Shown in pieces: positions 18,284 through 27,068 of a DNA stretch of 64,000 nt (positions within the stretch are counted from its first letter, which is position 1; each line of letters starts with the position of its first letter). The position numbers and the translations under genes were made by a program. The DNA is from Altererythrobacter sp. H2. GTDB taxonomy: Bacteria; Pseudomonadota; Alphaproteobacteria; Sphingomonadales; Sphingomonadaceae. Where the stretch lies: NCBI RefSeq assembly GCF_035319885.1, contig NZ_CP141285.1:2984001-3048000 (forward strand), read 5' to 3'. The notes below the pieces were generated by a model that had not been told where the DNA came from, did not search any database, and saw only the letters and a list, made by a program, of their open reading frames with translations.

Positions 18284-18679
18284 CTAAGCGTCCCGGACGA
18301 CATAGGAAAGTGCTTCGAAACCATCCGGCGCGTCCCGCCAGAAACTGACCGCATTTCCGGCGATGATCGCCCAGACCCGGCCATCGTGCGCTGCCTCCGC
18401 CCGGTCGGTCGGGGACGGCGCGGGCGCGCCGACCGGATGGGAGTGATAATATCCCAGCACCTGCGGCCCGCCCGCCCTTCCAGCCCGGAAGGCGTCGATC
18501 AGGGCCCGGGGGTCGATTTCGAAATGCCGGTCGGGCTGCGGGTGAACGTTGCGCGCAGGCTCCAGCCGGGTCACCGCCAAGCCCTCCCCCAGCAGCAAGC
18601 CACAGCATTCGTGCGGATGGGCAGCGGCGGCCTCAGCCCGCAATCGCCCCAGCACGGCACTTGAGACTTCCAGTTCCAT
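18284..18679 (-). CDS. M67 family (JAMM/MPN) metallopeptidase
   Basis: A 131-residue single-domain JAMM protease. The zinc site is E24 (HPHECCGLLLG) with H79, H81 and D92 in YYHSHPVGAPAPSPTD, exactly the EX(n)HSHPxxxxxPSxxD pattern. Bacterial M67 enzymes can remove C-terminal extensions from ubiquitin-like sulfur carriers or act as isopeptidases; no ThiS/MoaD partner is nearby, so the substrate is open. It heads the operon with chpT and the amidase. Its start lies only 16 bp from the divergent rluD start. Confidence 0.88.
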   Translation of the reverse strand: MELEVSSAVLGRLRAEAAAAHPHECCGLLLGEGLAVTRLEPARNVHPQPDRHFEIDPRALIDAFRAGRAGGPQVLGYYHSHPVGAPAPSPTDRAEAAHDGRVWAIIAGNAVSFWRDAPDGFEALSYVVRDA

Positions 18680-18695
18680 CGCCCATGGCCCTAGC

Positions 18696-19640
18696 ATGGC
18701 CGAGCCCGAAATCATCAGTGGAACGCTTGCCAGCGGTGGCCGCCTCGACAAGGCGCTGGCCGAGGCGAGCGGATTGTCGCGGGAGCGGATCAAGGCCCTG
18801 ATGGGGGAAGGTGCGATCATGGTCGGCAAGACCATCGCCACCAACCCCTCGGCCAAGATGCAGCCCGGCGCGCATTTCACGATTACCTTGCCCCCCACGG
18901 CCGAGCCGGCAGCGCAGCCGCAGGACATCCCGCTGGTCGTGGTGTTCGAGGACGAGCACCTGATCGTGATCGACAAGCCCGCCGGAATGGTCGTCCATCC
19001 CGCTGCCGGCAATGCGGATGGCACGCTGGTCAACGCCCTGCTCCATCACTGTGCCGGCCAGCTTTCCGGCATTGGCGGGATCGCCCGGCCGGGGATTGTC
19101 CACCGGATCGACAAGGACACGTCAGGCCTGCTGGTCGCCGCCAAGACCACCGCCGCGCACGAAGGGCTGGCCCGCCAGTTCGCCGACCACACGATCGAAC
19201 GGCGCTACCTGGCAGTCTGTGCAGGCCATCCGGCACCGGCAGAGGGCACGATCAGCGGGCGCCTCGGCCGGTCCGAGAGCGACCGCAAGAAGATGGCGGT
19301 GCTCCACGACAAGTCACCGCGCGGGAAGCACGCCGTCACGCATTTCCGCACCCTTGAGCAACTCGACGGATGCGCGCTGCTCGAATGCCGGCTGGAGACC
19401 GGGAGAACCCACCAGGTGCGCGTTCACTGCGCGTCAATCGGACATCCGCTATTGGGGGATCCGGTCTATGGACGCACACCCAAATCACTCCGCCCGCTCC
19501 TTGAGCGGCTCGGTTTTGCCCGGCAGGCGCTCCATGCGGCCAGCCTCGGTTTCCAGCACCCGGTTACGGGGGAATTGCACCGGTTCGAGGCGCCCGTTCC
19601 CGCCGACATGCGGGAACTCATCGATGAAACCGCTCGTTGA
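18696..19640 (+). CDS. rluD: RluA/RluD family 23S rRNA pseudouridine synthase
   Basis: A 314-residue pseudouridine synthase. An N-terminal S4 domain (GRLDKALAEASGLSRERIKALM) precedes the catalytic domain with the essential aspartate in GIVHRIDKDTSGLLV and the conserved LLECRLETGRTHQVRVH. The S4 domain and length favour RluD, which modifies helix 69 of 23S rRNA, over RluC. The start at 18696 begins at the expected family N-terminus but no Shine-Dalgarno is visible in the 16 bp before it, so translation may be leaderless. Confidence 0.88.
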   Translation: MAEPEIISGTLASGGRLDKALAEASGLSRERIKALMGEGAIMVGKTIATNPSAKMQPGAHFTITLPPTAEPAAQPQDIPLVVVFEDEHLIVIDKPAGMVVHPAAGNADGTLVNALLHHCAGQLSGIGGIARPGIVHRIDKDTSGLLVAAKTTAAHEGLARQFADHTIERRYLAVCAGHPAPAEGTISGRLGRSESDRKKMAVLHDKSPRGKHAVTHFRTLEQLDGCALLECRLETGRTHQVRVHCASIGHPLLGDPVYGRTPKSLRPLLERLGFARQALHAASLGFQHPVTGELHRFEAPVPADMRELIDETAR

Positions 19641-19760
19641 AATCGACGAAACGCACTGCAGAACGCAGCAGAAACGTGTATAAATACGGATGTGGCCCGA
19701 AATGCCGGATGCCCATCAGGGGTCCGAGCGCCAGTGGTCGACAGAAAGGTTAAGGGAAAA

Positions 19761-20663
19761 GTGACCAAATCCAAGGCAATGAGCGTCCCGGCGCTCGGCG
19801 GTGAGCAGAGCCTCAACCGCTATCTCTCCGAAATCCGCAAATATCCCGTGCTGACGGCCGAGCAGGAATACATGCTCGCCAAGCGCTATGCCGAACATGA
19901 AGATCCGGAAGCAGCCGCCCAGCTGGTGACCAGCCACCTGCGGCTCGTGGCCAAGATCGCGATGGGTTATCGCGGCTATGGCCTGCCGGTCAGCGACCTC
20001 ATTTCCGAAGGTAACGTCGGGCTGATGCAGGGCGTGAAGAAGTTCGAGCCCGATCGCGGTTTCCGCCTCGCCACCTATGCCATGTGGTGGATCAAGGCCA
20101 GCATCCAGGAATTCATCCTGCGCAGCTGGTCGCTGGTCAAGATGGGCACCACCGCGGCGCAGAAGAAGCTGTTCTTCAACCTGCGCCGGATGAAGAAGAA
20201 TCTCGACGCCTATGAAGAAGGCGACCTGCATCCCGATGACGTGAAGAAGATCGCGACCGACCTTGGCGTGTCGGAGCAGGAAGTCGTCAACATGAACCGC
20301 CGGATGATGATGGGCGGTGACGGCTCGCTCAACACGCCGATGCGCGGGGGCGAGGAAGGCTCGGGCGAATGGCAGGACTGGCTGACCGATGACCGGCCGC
20401 TGCAGGACGAAACCGTCGCTGAAGCGGAAGAGGCCAACCTGCGCCACGTCATGCTGGCCGAAGCTCTCGGCAGCCTGAACGAACGCGAGCGCCACATCCT
20501 GACCGAGCGGCGCCTGACCGATAATCCCCAGACGCTCGAAGAACTGAGCCAGGTCTACGATGTCAGCCGCGAACGCATCCGCCAGATCGAGGTGCGCGCG
20601 TTCGAGAAGCTGCAGAAGGCCATGATGCGGATCGCCGGGGAGCGGCTGCTTCCCGCCCAGTAA
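19761..20663 (+). CDS. rpoH: RNA polymerase sigma factor RpoH (sigma-32)
   Basis: The heat-shock sigma factor, about 300 residues. Region 2 holds the RpoH-specific FEPDRGFRLATYAMWWIKASIQ and the RpoH box after it (QKKLFFNLRRMKKNL). Region 4 is at the end with LEELSQVYDVSRERIRQIEVRA. The start is a GTG at 19761 preceded by TTAAGGGA; an ATG at 19779 is an alternative, and the upstream frame to 19692 is not typical of the family. A hairpin at 20674-20702 beyond the stop may end the transcript. Confidence 0.93.
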   Translation: MTKSKAMSVPALGGEQSLNRYLSEIRKYPVLTAEQEYMLAKRYAEHEDPEAAAQLVTSHLRLVAKIAMGYRGYGLPVSDLISEGNVGLMQGVKKFEPDRGFRLATYAMWWIKASIQEFILRSWSLVKMGTTAAQKKLFFNLRRMKKNLDAYEEGDLHPDDVKKIATDLGVSEQEVVNMNRRMMMGGDGSLNTPMRGGEEGSGEWQDWLTDDRPLQDETVAEAEEANLRHVMLAEALGSLNERERHILTERRLTDNPQTLEELSQVYDVSRERIRQIEVRAFEKLQKAMMRIAGERLLPAQ

Positions 20664-20673
20664 CAGCTGACGG

Positions 20674-20702
20674 CCGGCGCCATCGCTCAGCGGTGGCGCC
20701 GG
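20674..20702 (+). terminator. Possible terminator after rpoH
   Basis: A perfect 9-bp stem CCGGCGCCA/TGGCGCCGG starts 10 bp after the rpoH stop. No uridine tract follows, so it could instead be a transcript-stabilising hairpin. Confidence 0.4.
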
Positions 20703-20720
20703 TGCGGCTTCTGTTGGGCG

Positions 20721-20870
20721 TCAGGCCGCAACCGGGTCAGACACCGGCTTGCCCGGTTCGTGCGGACGGTGCGGGGGCTTGCGGGCTTCGCGCTCCCGAT
20801 CTGCACACAGCGCGCGATCAGCCAGGTCAGGGTTGATGATGTCGCCCCAGCACCAGACATGCTTGGCCAT
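20721..20870 (-). CDS. Small hypothetical protein, 49 residues
   Basis: A short frame running from ATG at 20870 to TGA at 20721. It opens with MAKHVWCWGDIINPDLADRA and then turns basic and proline-rich (REREARKPPHRPHEPGKP). A well-placed AAGGAG sits about 8 bases before the start, which is the main reason to believe it. No transmembrane segment; two cysteines. No family recognised. It is the only candidate gene between rpoH and mtgA. Confidence 0.55.
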   Translation of the reverse strand: MAKHVWCWGDIINPDLADRALCADREREARKPPHRPHEPGKPVSDPVAA

Positions 20871-21013
20871 CGGAACACTCCTTGTCGTTAATCCGGTGTT
20901 ACCGCGCGATCAGGCTTGCGGGATAGGAAGTTTCGGACAGCGGTCGGCTCGCAGCGCGGCATAGATGCAGGAAGGCATTTTCATGGCCGTCAATCACCGC
21001 TAAGTCGCAAACC

Positions 21014-21682
21014 ATGCTCCGACTGACCCGGATCCTCGCCAAGATCATCCTGTGGTTCATCGGGCTCAGCCTGGTGCTCGTGCTGCTGTTCCGCTTTGTC
21101 CCGCCGCCGGTCACCGCCACCATGCTGATGGACGCAAACGGCATCACCAAGGACTGGGAGCCGCTCAGCAATATCGACCGGAACCTGGTGACGGCGGTGA
21201 TCGCAGCCGAGGACGGCAAGTTCTGCCAGCACACCGGATTTGACGCTGAAGCGATCGAGCAGGCGATCGAGCGGAACGCCGCAGGCGGGCGCATCCGGGG
21301 CGGCTCCACCATCAGCCAGCAGACCGCCAAGAACGTGTTCCTGTGGCAAGGCGGCGGCTATGTGCGCAAGGGCTTCGAAGCCTGGTTCACCTTCCTGATC
21401 GAGCACCTGTGGGGCAAGCGGCGGATCATGGAGGTCTACCTCAATGTCGCCGAAACCGGCATCGGCACCTATGGCGCAGAGGCCGGGGCGCAGCGCTATT
21501 TCAACAAGTCCGCCGCCAGCCTGACCCGTCCCGAGGCGGCGCGCATGGCAGCCGCCCTGCCGCTCCCCAAGAAGCGCTCAGTCAGCAACCCGACCGGGTT
21601 CACCCGCCGCTATGGCAATACCATAGCCGCGCGGATGGGCGTGGTGCGGCGCGACGGGCTTGACGCCTGCGTGTACGAATAG
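21014..21682 (+). CDS. mtgA: Monofunctional peptidoglycan transglycosylase
   Basis: A 222-residue GT51 enzyme that polymerises lipid II into glycan strands at the cytoplasmic membrane. It has one N-terminal transmembrane helix (IILWFIGLSLVLVLLFRFV) and the family motifs AAEDGKFCQHTGFD (catalytic glutamate), GGSTISQQTAKNVFLW, and the second-glutamate region KRRIMEVYLNVAETG. There is no transpeptidase domain, so it is MtgA rather than a class A PBP. The CDF gene follows 5 bp later. Confidence 0.95.
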   Translation: MLRLTRILAKIILWFIGLSLVLVLLFRFVPPPVTATMLMDANGITKDWEPLSNIDRNLVTAVIAAEDGKFCQHTGFDAEAIEQAIERNAAGGRIRGGSTISQQTAKNVFLWQGGGYVRKGFEAWFTFLIEHLWGKRRIMEVYLNVAETGIGTYGAEAGAQRYFNKSAASLTRPEAARMAAALPLPKKRSVSNPTGFTRRYGNTIAARMGVVRRDGLDACVYE

Positions 21683-21687
21683 CCTTC

Positions 21688-22608
21688 ATGGGGGCTGCTC
21701 ACTCTCACGCCCATCCGAAAGGGCACGGGCACGGGCATGACCATCATGGCCCGGCCGACTTCGGGCGCGCCTTCCTGATCGGGATCGTGCTCAACACCGC
21801 CTTCGTGATCGTCGAGGCGACCTACGGCATCCTCTCCGGCTCCATGGCCCTGGTGGCGGATGCCGGGCACAACCTGTCGGACGTGCTGGCGCTGATCCTC
21901 GCATGGGGTGCCAGTGTGGCGGCGCGCCGCCCGGCCCGTTCGCGCTACACCTATGGCTACAAGAGCTCCACCATCCTTGCCGCGCTCGCCAATGCCGCGC
22001 TGCTGATGGTCGCCATCGGCGCGATCCTGTTCGAGACGCTCAACCGGATCATGGATCCGCAGCCGGTACAGGGCATGACCATGGTGGTGGTGGCGGGCAT
22101 CGGCATTGCGATCAACACGCTCACCGCGCTGCTCTTCCTGCGCGGCAGGCACGATGACCTGAACATCCGGGGTGCCTTTCTCCACATGGCGGCCGACGCG
22201 CTGGTTTCCCTCGGGGTCGTGATTGCGGGTCTGGCCATCCTTCTGACCGGGCAAAGCTGGATCGACCCTGTCACCAGCCTGGTGATTATCGCCGTGATTG
22301 CCTGGGGCACCTGGGGCCTCGCGCGTGACAGTGTCCGCCTGGGGCTCAACGGCGTGCCGCAGGGTATCGACGAGGATGCCGTGCGCCATTACCTCGCCGG
22401 CCTGCCCGGGGTGGAAGCGGTGGACGATCTCCACATCTGGCCGATGAGCACCACCGAAACCGCGCTCACCGCCCACCTTGTCATGCCGGGCGGCCAGCCC
22501 GATGACGCCTTCCTGCGTGAAATTGCGCATGAGCTTGCCCATCATCACCGCATCGTCCATGTGACTGTCCAGATTGTCCGCGAACGAGGCTGCAGGACCG
22601 GATGCTGA
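21688..22608 (+). CDS. Cation diffusion facilitator (CDF) metal transporter
   Basis: A 306-residue divalent-cation/proton antiporter. The histidine-rich N-terminus (SHAHPKGHGHGHDHHG) and the helix II metal site ALVADAGHNLSDV, paired with HMAADALVSLGVV in helix V, are typical of ZitB/CzcD-type zinc exporters. The C-terminal cytoplasmic domain carries VDDLHIWPMS. Zn2+ is the most likely substrate. The ECF sigma factor gene begins 4 bp after its stop, but a functional link is not obvious. Confidence 0.92.
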   Translation: MGAAHSHAHPKGHGHGHDHHGPADFGRAFLIGIVLNTAFVIVEATYGILSGSMALVADAGHNLSDVLALILAWGASVAARRPARSRYTYGYKSSTILAALANAALLMVAIGAILFETLNRIMDPQPVQGMTMVVVAGIGIAINTLTALLFLRGRHDDLNIRGAFLHMAADALVSLGVVIAGLAILLTGQSWIDPVTSLVIIAVIAWGTWGLARDSVRLGLNGVPQGIDEDAVRHYLAGLPGVEAVDDLHIWPMSTTETALTAHLVMPGGQPDDAFLREIAHELAHHHRIVHVTVQIVRERGCRTGC

Positions 22609-22612
22609 TTCA

Positions 22613-23179
22613 ATGACCGCTGCAGACGCTGCCCGCGAACGGCTGAAAACCGCGATGATCCGCCTCGCCGCCGGTGAGCGCGCGGCGCTGGAAGAGGTCT
22701 ACCGCGCAACCTCGGTGAAGCTATTCGGGATCTGCTATCGTATCTTGGGTGACCGGAAGGAGGCCGAAGACGCATTGCAGGATGTTTACGTGAACCTCTG
22801 GCGCAGGGCCGACCGTTACGACCCCGCGCGCGCGAGCCCGATTTCCTGGCTCGCCGTGTTCGCGCGCAACCGTGCGATCGACCGGCTGCGCTCGGGCCGG
22901 GTGCAGCGCGAGGCTGCCCCGCTTGAGGCTGCCGCCGAAATCGCCGATGCCGCTCCGCTTGCCGAAGACCTGTTGATCGATGCCGAGCGCACCGCGCGCG
23001 TCCATCACTGCCTCGGCGAACTGGAAGCCAACCAGCGTGACAGCATCCGCGCCGCCTTCTTCGACGGGCGGACCTATGCCGACCTTGCCGAGCAGCAGGA
23101 CGTGCCGCTGGGAACCATGAAAAGCTGGATCCGGCGCGGCATGATGCGGCTCAAAGCCTGCCTGGAGGACGCGGCATGA
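22613..23179 (+). CDS. ECF sigma factor (SigK/RpoE-like group)
   Basis: A 188-residue extracytoplasmic-function sigma factor with only regions 2 and 4. Region 2 includes AEDALQDVYVNLWRRADRYD and SWLAVFARNRAIDRLRSG. Region 4 includes FFDGRTYADLAEQQDVPLGT followed by the recognition helix KSWIRRGMMRLKAC. It is coupled by a 4-bp ATGA overlap to the anti-sigma gene, the normal arrangement for a membrane-held ECF factor. The start at 22613 lies between genes; an upstream start at 22574 would overlap the CDF gene. No strong ribosome-binding site is visible. Confidence 0.9.
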   Translation: MTAADAARERLKTAMIRLAAGERAALEEVYRATSVKLFGICYRILGDRKEAEDALQDVYVNLWRRADRYDPARASPISWLAVFARNRAIDRLRSGRVQREAAPLEAAAEIADAAPLAEDLLIDAERTARVHHCLGELEANQRDSIRAAFFDGRTYADLAEQQDVPLGTMKSWIRRGMMRLKACLEDAA

Positions 23180-23889
23180 CCGAGCGCGACCAACTCGCTG
23201 CCGAATATGCGCTGGGCCTGCTGGAAGGCGAAGAGCTGCTGGGCGCGCGCGGCCTGATGGCGAGCGATCCGGCTTTTGCCGGACAGGTGGCGTTCTGGGA
23301 ATCGCGCCTGGCACCCCTGCTGGACGACATAGCCGGGGCACAGCCCGACGAATCGCTCTGGGCCCGGATCAGCGCGCAGATCGATGCGGTGCCAGGGGGA
23401 GAAGTGGTCTCGCTCAAGGCGCGGGTGCGCTTCTGGCAGCGCGCCGCGGCAGGTGCTGCCATTGCCGCAACAGGTGCGGTGGCCCTGCTGGTGGTGCAGC
23501 CCCAGTCACCGGGCCTCCAGTCTCCCGGAACCGTCAGCCCGACCATGGCGCAACGGCCCCTGGTCGCCTCGATCCCAATCGGCGACACGCCTCTGCGACT
23601 GGGTGTGACCTACCTGCCTGACCGGCAGGAAATGCTGGTATCCGCCAGCGGCCTCAGCGCTGACGGGGTTCACGATCACGAACTGTGGCTGGTCCCGCCC
23701 GAAGGCGAGCTGCGGTCGCTGGGCGTGGTGCGCCCGGGCGAGGAAGCCCGTGTGCGCCTCGATCCGGAACTTGCCGGCCTGATCCGCGATGGCATTCCCA
23801 TGGTCCTGACCCGCGAGCCATTGGGCGGCAAGCCCGCCGGGCAGAGCGCCGGGCCCGTGGTGGCCGAAGGCGCTTTCCGCACGATCTGA
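23176..23889 (+). CDS. RskA-like anti-sigma factor
   Basis: A 237-residue membrane protein. The cytoplasmic N-terminus has the anti-sigma pattern AAEYALGLLEGEE, then a helix (AAAGAAIAATGAVALLVV, about residues 93-110), then a periplasmic RskA-type domain with HELWLVPPEGELRSLGVV. It is expected to sequester the ECF factor encoded immediately upstream until a periplasmic signal triggers its cleavage. It lacks the ZAS zinc motif, as RskA does. Confidence 0.85.
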   Translation: MTERDQLAAEYALGLLEGEELLGARGLMASDPAFAGQVAFWESRLAPLLDDIAGAQPDESLWARISAQIDAVPGGEVVSLKARVRFWQRAAAGAAIAATGAVALLVVQPQSPGLQSPGTVSPTMAQRPLVASIPIGDTPLRLGVTYLPDRQEMLVSASGLSADGVHDHELWLVPPEGELRSLGVVRPGEEARVRLDPELAGLIRDGIPMVLTREPLGGKPAGQSAGPVVAEGAFRTI

Positions 23890-23909
23890 ACTTTTTCTGG
23901 CGTCCGGGT

Positions 23910-23937
23910 GCATCCGCACCGCCGGAGCCTGCGTAAC
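23910..23937 (+). promoter_or_regulatory. Candidate ECF-type promoter of the fasciclin gene
   Basis: GCATCC (23910-23915) and CGTAAC (23932-23937) are separated by 16 bp, in the short gap between the anti-sigma gene and the fasciclin gene. ECF factors of the SigK/RpoE-like groups commonly use a CATCC-type -35 and a CGT-containing -10. The implied transcript starts about 40 bp before the ATG. This is pattern recognition only. Confidence 0.4.
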
Positions 23938-23985
23938 TCCTCCCGACAAGCAGGACGGGGCTTGTTCCCACTGAAGGAGTTACCG

Positions 23986-24552
23986 ATGCCGAAAATGACC
24001 ACTTTCAAGGCCGCCTCGCTGGCAGCCGTTGCTGCCATGGGCACCTTTGCCATCGCCACCGCCGCACCGCTGCTGGCCCATGATCACAAGGCTGCCGCCA
24101 AGGCCACGCCGAACATTGTTGCCACCGCCCAGAGCACCGGCGTTCACGGAACCCTGGTCGCAGCCGTCCAGGCTGCCGGTCTGGTCGAGACTCTCTCGGG
24201 CCCCGGTCCGTTCACGGTCTTCGCCCCGGTTGACGAAGCGTTCGCCGCGCTGCCCGATGGCACCGTTGCCACGCTGCTCAAGCCGGAAAACAAGGGCACG
24301 CTGACCAAGGTCCTGACCTATCATGCAGTCGCCGGCAAGGTCATGGCCGCTGACGTGGTCAAGCTGATCGAAGCCGGTGGCGGCACGGCCATGATCGACA
24401 CCATTGCGGGCCAGAAGCTGACCGCGCGGCTGGTCGATGGCAAGGTGGTGATCACCGATGCCGCCGGCCGCCAGACCACGGTTGTCCAGACCGACGTCAA
24501 GACCTCGAACGGCGTGATCCACGTGACCAACGGGGTCTTCCTGCCGGCATAA
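23986..24552 (+). CDS. Fasciclin (FAS1) domain secreted protein
   Basis: A 188-residue protein with a signal peptide ([20 protein letters not shown]) and one FAS1 domain. The H1 box is [17 protein letters not shown]; the YH motif appears in [11 protein letters not shown], and the H2 region is [12 protein letters not shown]. Bacterial FAS1 proteins are periplasmic or surface adhesion-type proteins (MPT70/MPT83 in mycobacteria). The ATG at 23986 is preceded by GAAGGAG. It lies directly downstream of an ECF/anti-sigma pair and is probably its target. Confidence 0.9.
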   Translation: MPKMTTFKAASLAAVAAMGTFAIATAAPLLAHDHKAAAKATPNIVATAQSTGVHGTLVAAVQAAGLVETLSGPGPFTVFAPVDEAFAALPDGTVATLLKPENKGTLTKVLTYHAVAGKVMAADVVKLIEAGGGTAMIDTIAGQKLTARLVDGKVVITDAAGRQTTVVQTDVKTSNGVIHVTNGVFLPA

Positions 24553-24856
24553 CGGACTTTCCCGCGGCGTCGCCACCCTGCACCCCCCCTCACTGGCGGC
24601 GCCCACTTGACCCCGCCCGGCATTCCTCCTGCCGGGCGGGGTTTTTCGTGCAATTTCGGCAAGCCTATGAAACGGCGGGTGAGCAGGTCCGGCACAGGGC
24701 TGCCCCTGATGCGACAGGTAGCCGCTACGCCGTGGCAGGCAGAAAGGGGGGGCGACACTGATCGCGGGGCTACGGCCCCTCTGACCTACCTGGGGGCAGG
24801 CCGCCTCCCCCCGAGAGGGAAGGCTCACCGGATGAAACGAGCCGAAGCGGGCGGGT
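24553..24856. other. Gene-free stretch between the fasciclin gene and clpX
   Basis: About 300 bp between convergent genes. It holds the fasciclin terminator at 24611-24646. The rest shows short GC-rich inverted repeats but no supported gene; frames crossing it are shadows without ribosome-binding sites. Confidence 0.6.
24611..24646 (+). terminator. Strong intrinsic terminator after the fasciclin gene
   Basis: A perfect 12-bp stem CCCCGCCCGGCA/TGCCGGGCGGGG with a 7-base loop is followed by TTTTT. It is the clearest rho-independent terminator in the window. Confidence 0.93.
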
Positions 24857-26119
24857 TCAGGCCGCCTCTTCCTTTTCTTCGCCGTCATGCACGCGGATCG
24901 GGTCCTTGCGGCCTTCGACCACGTCCTTGTCGACCACGATCTCGCCTACGTCATCGAGGTCAGGCAGGTCGAACATGGTATCGAGCAGCAGACCTTCGAC
25001 AATCGAGCGCAGGCCGCGTGCGCCTGTCTTGCGCTTGATCGCCTTCTCGGCAATCGCCTGGAGCGCGTCGTCGGTGAATGTAAGCTCGACATCCTCAAGC
25101 TCGAACAGCTTGCGGTACTGCTTGACGATGGCGTTCTTGGGCTCGGTCAGGATCTGCACCAGCGCCGGCACATCGAGATCGTGCAGCGTGGCGATCACCG
25201 GCAGGCGGCCGACGAATTCGGGGATCAGGCCGAACTTGAGCAGGTCTTCCGGCTCGCTCTTTTCCAGCAGCTCGCCCACGCGGCGCTGGTCCGGATCGGC
25301 CACATTGGCGCCGAACCCGATGCTGCGCTTCTGCAGGCGGTCACCGATGATCTTGTCCAGCCCGGCAAAGGCACCGCCGCAGATGAACAGGATGTTGGTG
25401 GTGTCGACCTGCAGGAACTCCTGCTGCGGATGCTTGCGTCCGCCCTGCGGCGGCACCGAAGCGGTGGTGCCTTCCATCAGCTTGAGCAGCGCCTGCTGCA
25501 CGCCTTCGCCGCTCACATCGCGGGTGATCGAGGGGTTTTCCGCCTTGCGCGTGATCTTGTCGATCTCGTCGATGTAGACGATGCCCTGCTGCGCCTTGTC
25601 GACATTGTAGTCGCTCGCCTGGAGCAGCTTGAGGATGATGTTCTCCACGTCCTCGCCCACGTAACCGGCTTCGGTCAGCGTGGTGGCGTCGGCCATGGTG
25701 AAGGGCACGTCGAAAGTCTTGGCCAGCGTCTGGGCCAGCAGGGTCTTGCCCGAACCGGTCGGCCCGACCAGCAGGATGTTCGACTTCTGCAGTTCGACAT
25801 CGCCGCCCTTGCCGCTGTGCTTCAGGCGCTTGTAGTGGTTGTGCACCGCGACCGAGAGCACGCGCTTGGCCCGGTCCTGCCCGATCACGTAATCGTTGAG
25901 CGTGGTGAAGATGTCCATCGGGGTCGGCACTTCGCCGTCCTTGCGCCCGGACAGCCCGGCCTTGGTTTCCTCACGGATGATGTCGTTGCACAGCTCGACG
26001 CATTCATCGCAGATGAACACGGTCGGGCCGGCGATAAGCTTGCGCACCTCGTGCTGCGACTTCCCGCAGAAGCTGCAGTACAGGGTGCTCTTGCTGTCAG
26101 TTCCGCTCAACTTTGTCAT
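24857..26119 (-). CDS. clpX: ATP-dependent Clp protease ATP-binding subunit ClpX
   Basis: A 420-residue AAA+ unfoldase that recognises tagged substrates and feeds them to ClpP. An N-terminal C4 zinc-binding domain (YCSFCGKS and [10 protein letters not shown]) precedes the AAA+ module with Walker A GPTGSGKT, pore loop GYVGEDV, Walker [11 protein letters not shown], and the ClpP-docking IGF loop in KRSIGFGA. Length and order match the family. The ATG at 26119 starts the conserved N-terminus; the extension to 26203 is not typical. In alphaproteobacteria ClpXP degrades CtrA, linking it to the ChpT pathway also in this window. Confidence 0.98.
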   Translation of the reverse strand: MTKLSGTDSKSTLYCSFCGKSQHEVRKLIAGPTVFICDECVELCNDIIREETKAGLSGRKDGEVPTPMDIFTTLNDYVIGQDRAKRVLSVAVHNHYKRLKHSGKGGDVELQKSNILLVGPTGSGKTLLAQTLAKTFDVPFTMADATTLTEAGYVGEDVENIILKLLQASDYNVDKAQQGIVYIDEIDKITRKAENPSITRDVSGEGVQQALLKLMEGTTASVPPQGGRKHPQQEFLQVDTTNILFICGGAFAGLDKIIGDRLQKRSIGFGANVADPDQRRVGELLEKSEPEDLLKFGLIPEFVGRLPVIATLHDLDVPALVQILTEPKNAIVKQYRKLFELEDVELTFTDDALQAIAEKAIKRKTGARGLRSIVEGLLLDTMFDLPDLDDVGEIVVDKDVVEGRKDPIRVHDGEEKEEAA

Positions 26120-26317
26120 TTCCCGTAAGGTCCTGAATCCCCCTCCGGATGGATTTCCGTCAGGGGATTCGTCCAGTTGTAAGGCCGGACGGTCATTAAT
26201 CAACAGCCTGCGTCTAGCACGCGTGCCTTGCTACAAGCTGAAATGGCAGGGTTGCCAAAAAGCTACAGTTAACGTCCCGCCGCGGGGCGGAACGTGAACC
26301 GGCAACCGCCGTGCCGC

Positions 26318-27016
26318 TTAATCAGGCGCGCCGCCGCTGCCCTTTTCGCCGTCCGAGCTGTCGCTTTCCGGGCGCGTCTCGAACACCTTGTCGACAATGC
26401 CGAATTTCAGGGCTTCGTCCGCTTCGAGGAAAGTGTCGCGGTCCATCGCCTTCTCGATATCGGTCAGGCTCTTGCCGGTGTACTTCACATAGAGCGCGTT
26501 CATCCGTTCACGGATGCGCAGGATCTCGCGCGCCTGGATTTCGATGTCGCTGGCCATGCCGCGGGCCCCGCCGGACGGCTGGTGGACCATGATCCGGGCG
26601 TTGGGCAGCGCGATTCGCATCCCCGGCTCTCCCGCAGCGAGCAGAAAGCTGCCCATGCTGGCGGCCTGGCCGATGCACACGGTCGAGACGCGCGGCTTGA
26701 TGTACTGCATGGTGTCATGGATCGCCATGCCGGCCGTCACCACCCCGCCGGGCGAGTTGATGTACATGCTGATCGGCTTGGACGGATTCTCGCTTTCGAG
26801 GAACAGCAACTGGGCCACGATCAGGCTGGCCATGCCATCTTCCACCTGGCCGGTCACGAACACGATCCGCTCGCGCAGCAGGCGGCTGAAGATGTCGAAG
26901 CTGCGCTCGCCCCGGCTGGTCTGCTCGACCACCATCGGCACCAGCGCCCCGGTCACCGGATCGTGGGTGAACTGGCCCTGGGTGGAGTAGGTGTCGGAAC
27001 CGAACAGGTCGATCAT
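26318..27016 (-). CDS. clpP: ATP-dependent Clp protease proteolytic subunit ClpP
   Basis: A 232-residue serine peptidase forming the barrel served by ClpX. The catalytic serine is S120 in [12 protein letters not shown] and the histidine is H145 in IMVHQPSGG; the aspartate follows in the last third. INSPGG forms the oxyanion/handle region. The C-terminus carries an extra acidic tail rich in S, D and G. The ATG at 27016 follows AAGAAGGG. It precedes clpX by about 200 bp on the same strand. Confidence 0.97.
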   Translation of the reverse strand: MIDLFGSDTYSTQGQFTHDPVTGALVPMVVEQTSRGERSFDIFSRLLRERIVFVTGQVEDGMASLIVAQLLFLESENPSKPISMYINSPGGVVTAGMAIHDTMQYIKPRVSTVCIGQAASMGSFLLAAGEPGMRIALPNARIMVHQPSGGARGMASDIEIQAREILRIRERMNALYVKYTGKSLTDIEKAMDRDTFLEADEALKFGIVDKVFETRPESDSSDGEKGSGGAPD

Positions 27017-27068
27017 GGGAATCCCTTCTTGCGTCGTGTCAGCGCCGCTATGTCGCGATGACTGGCCC

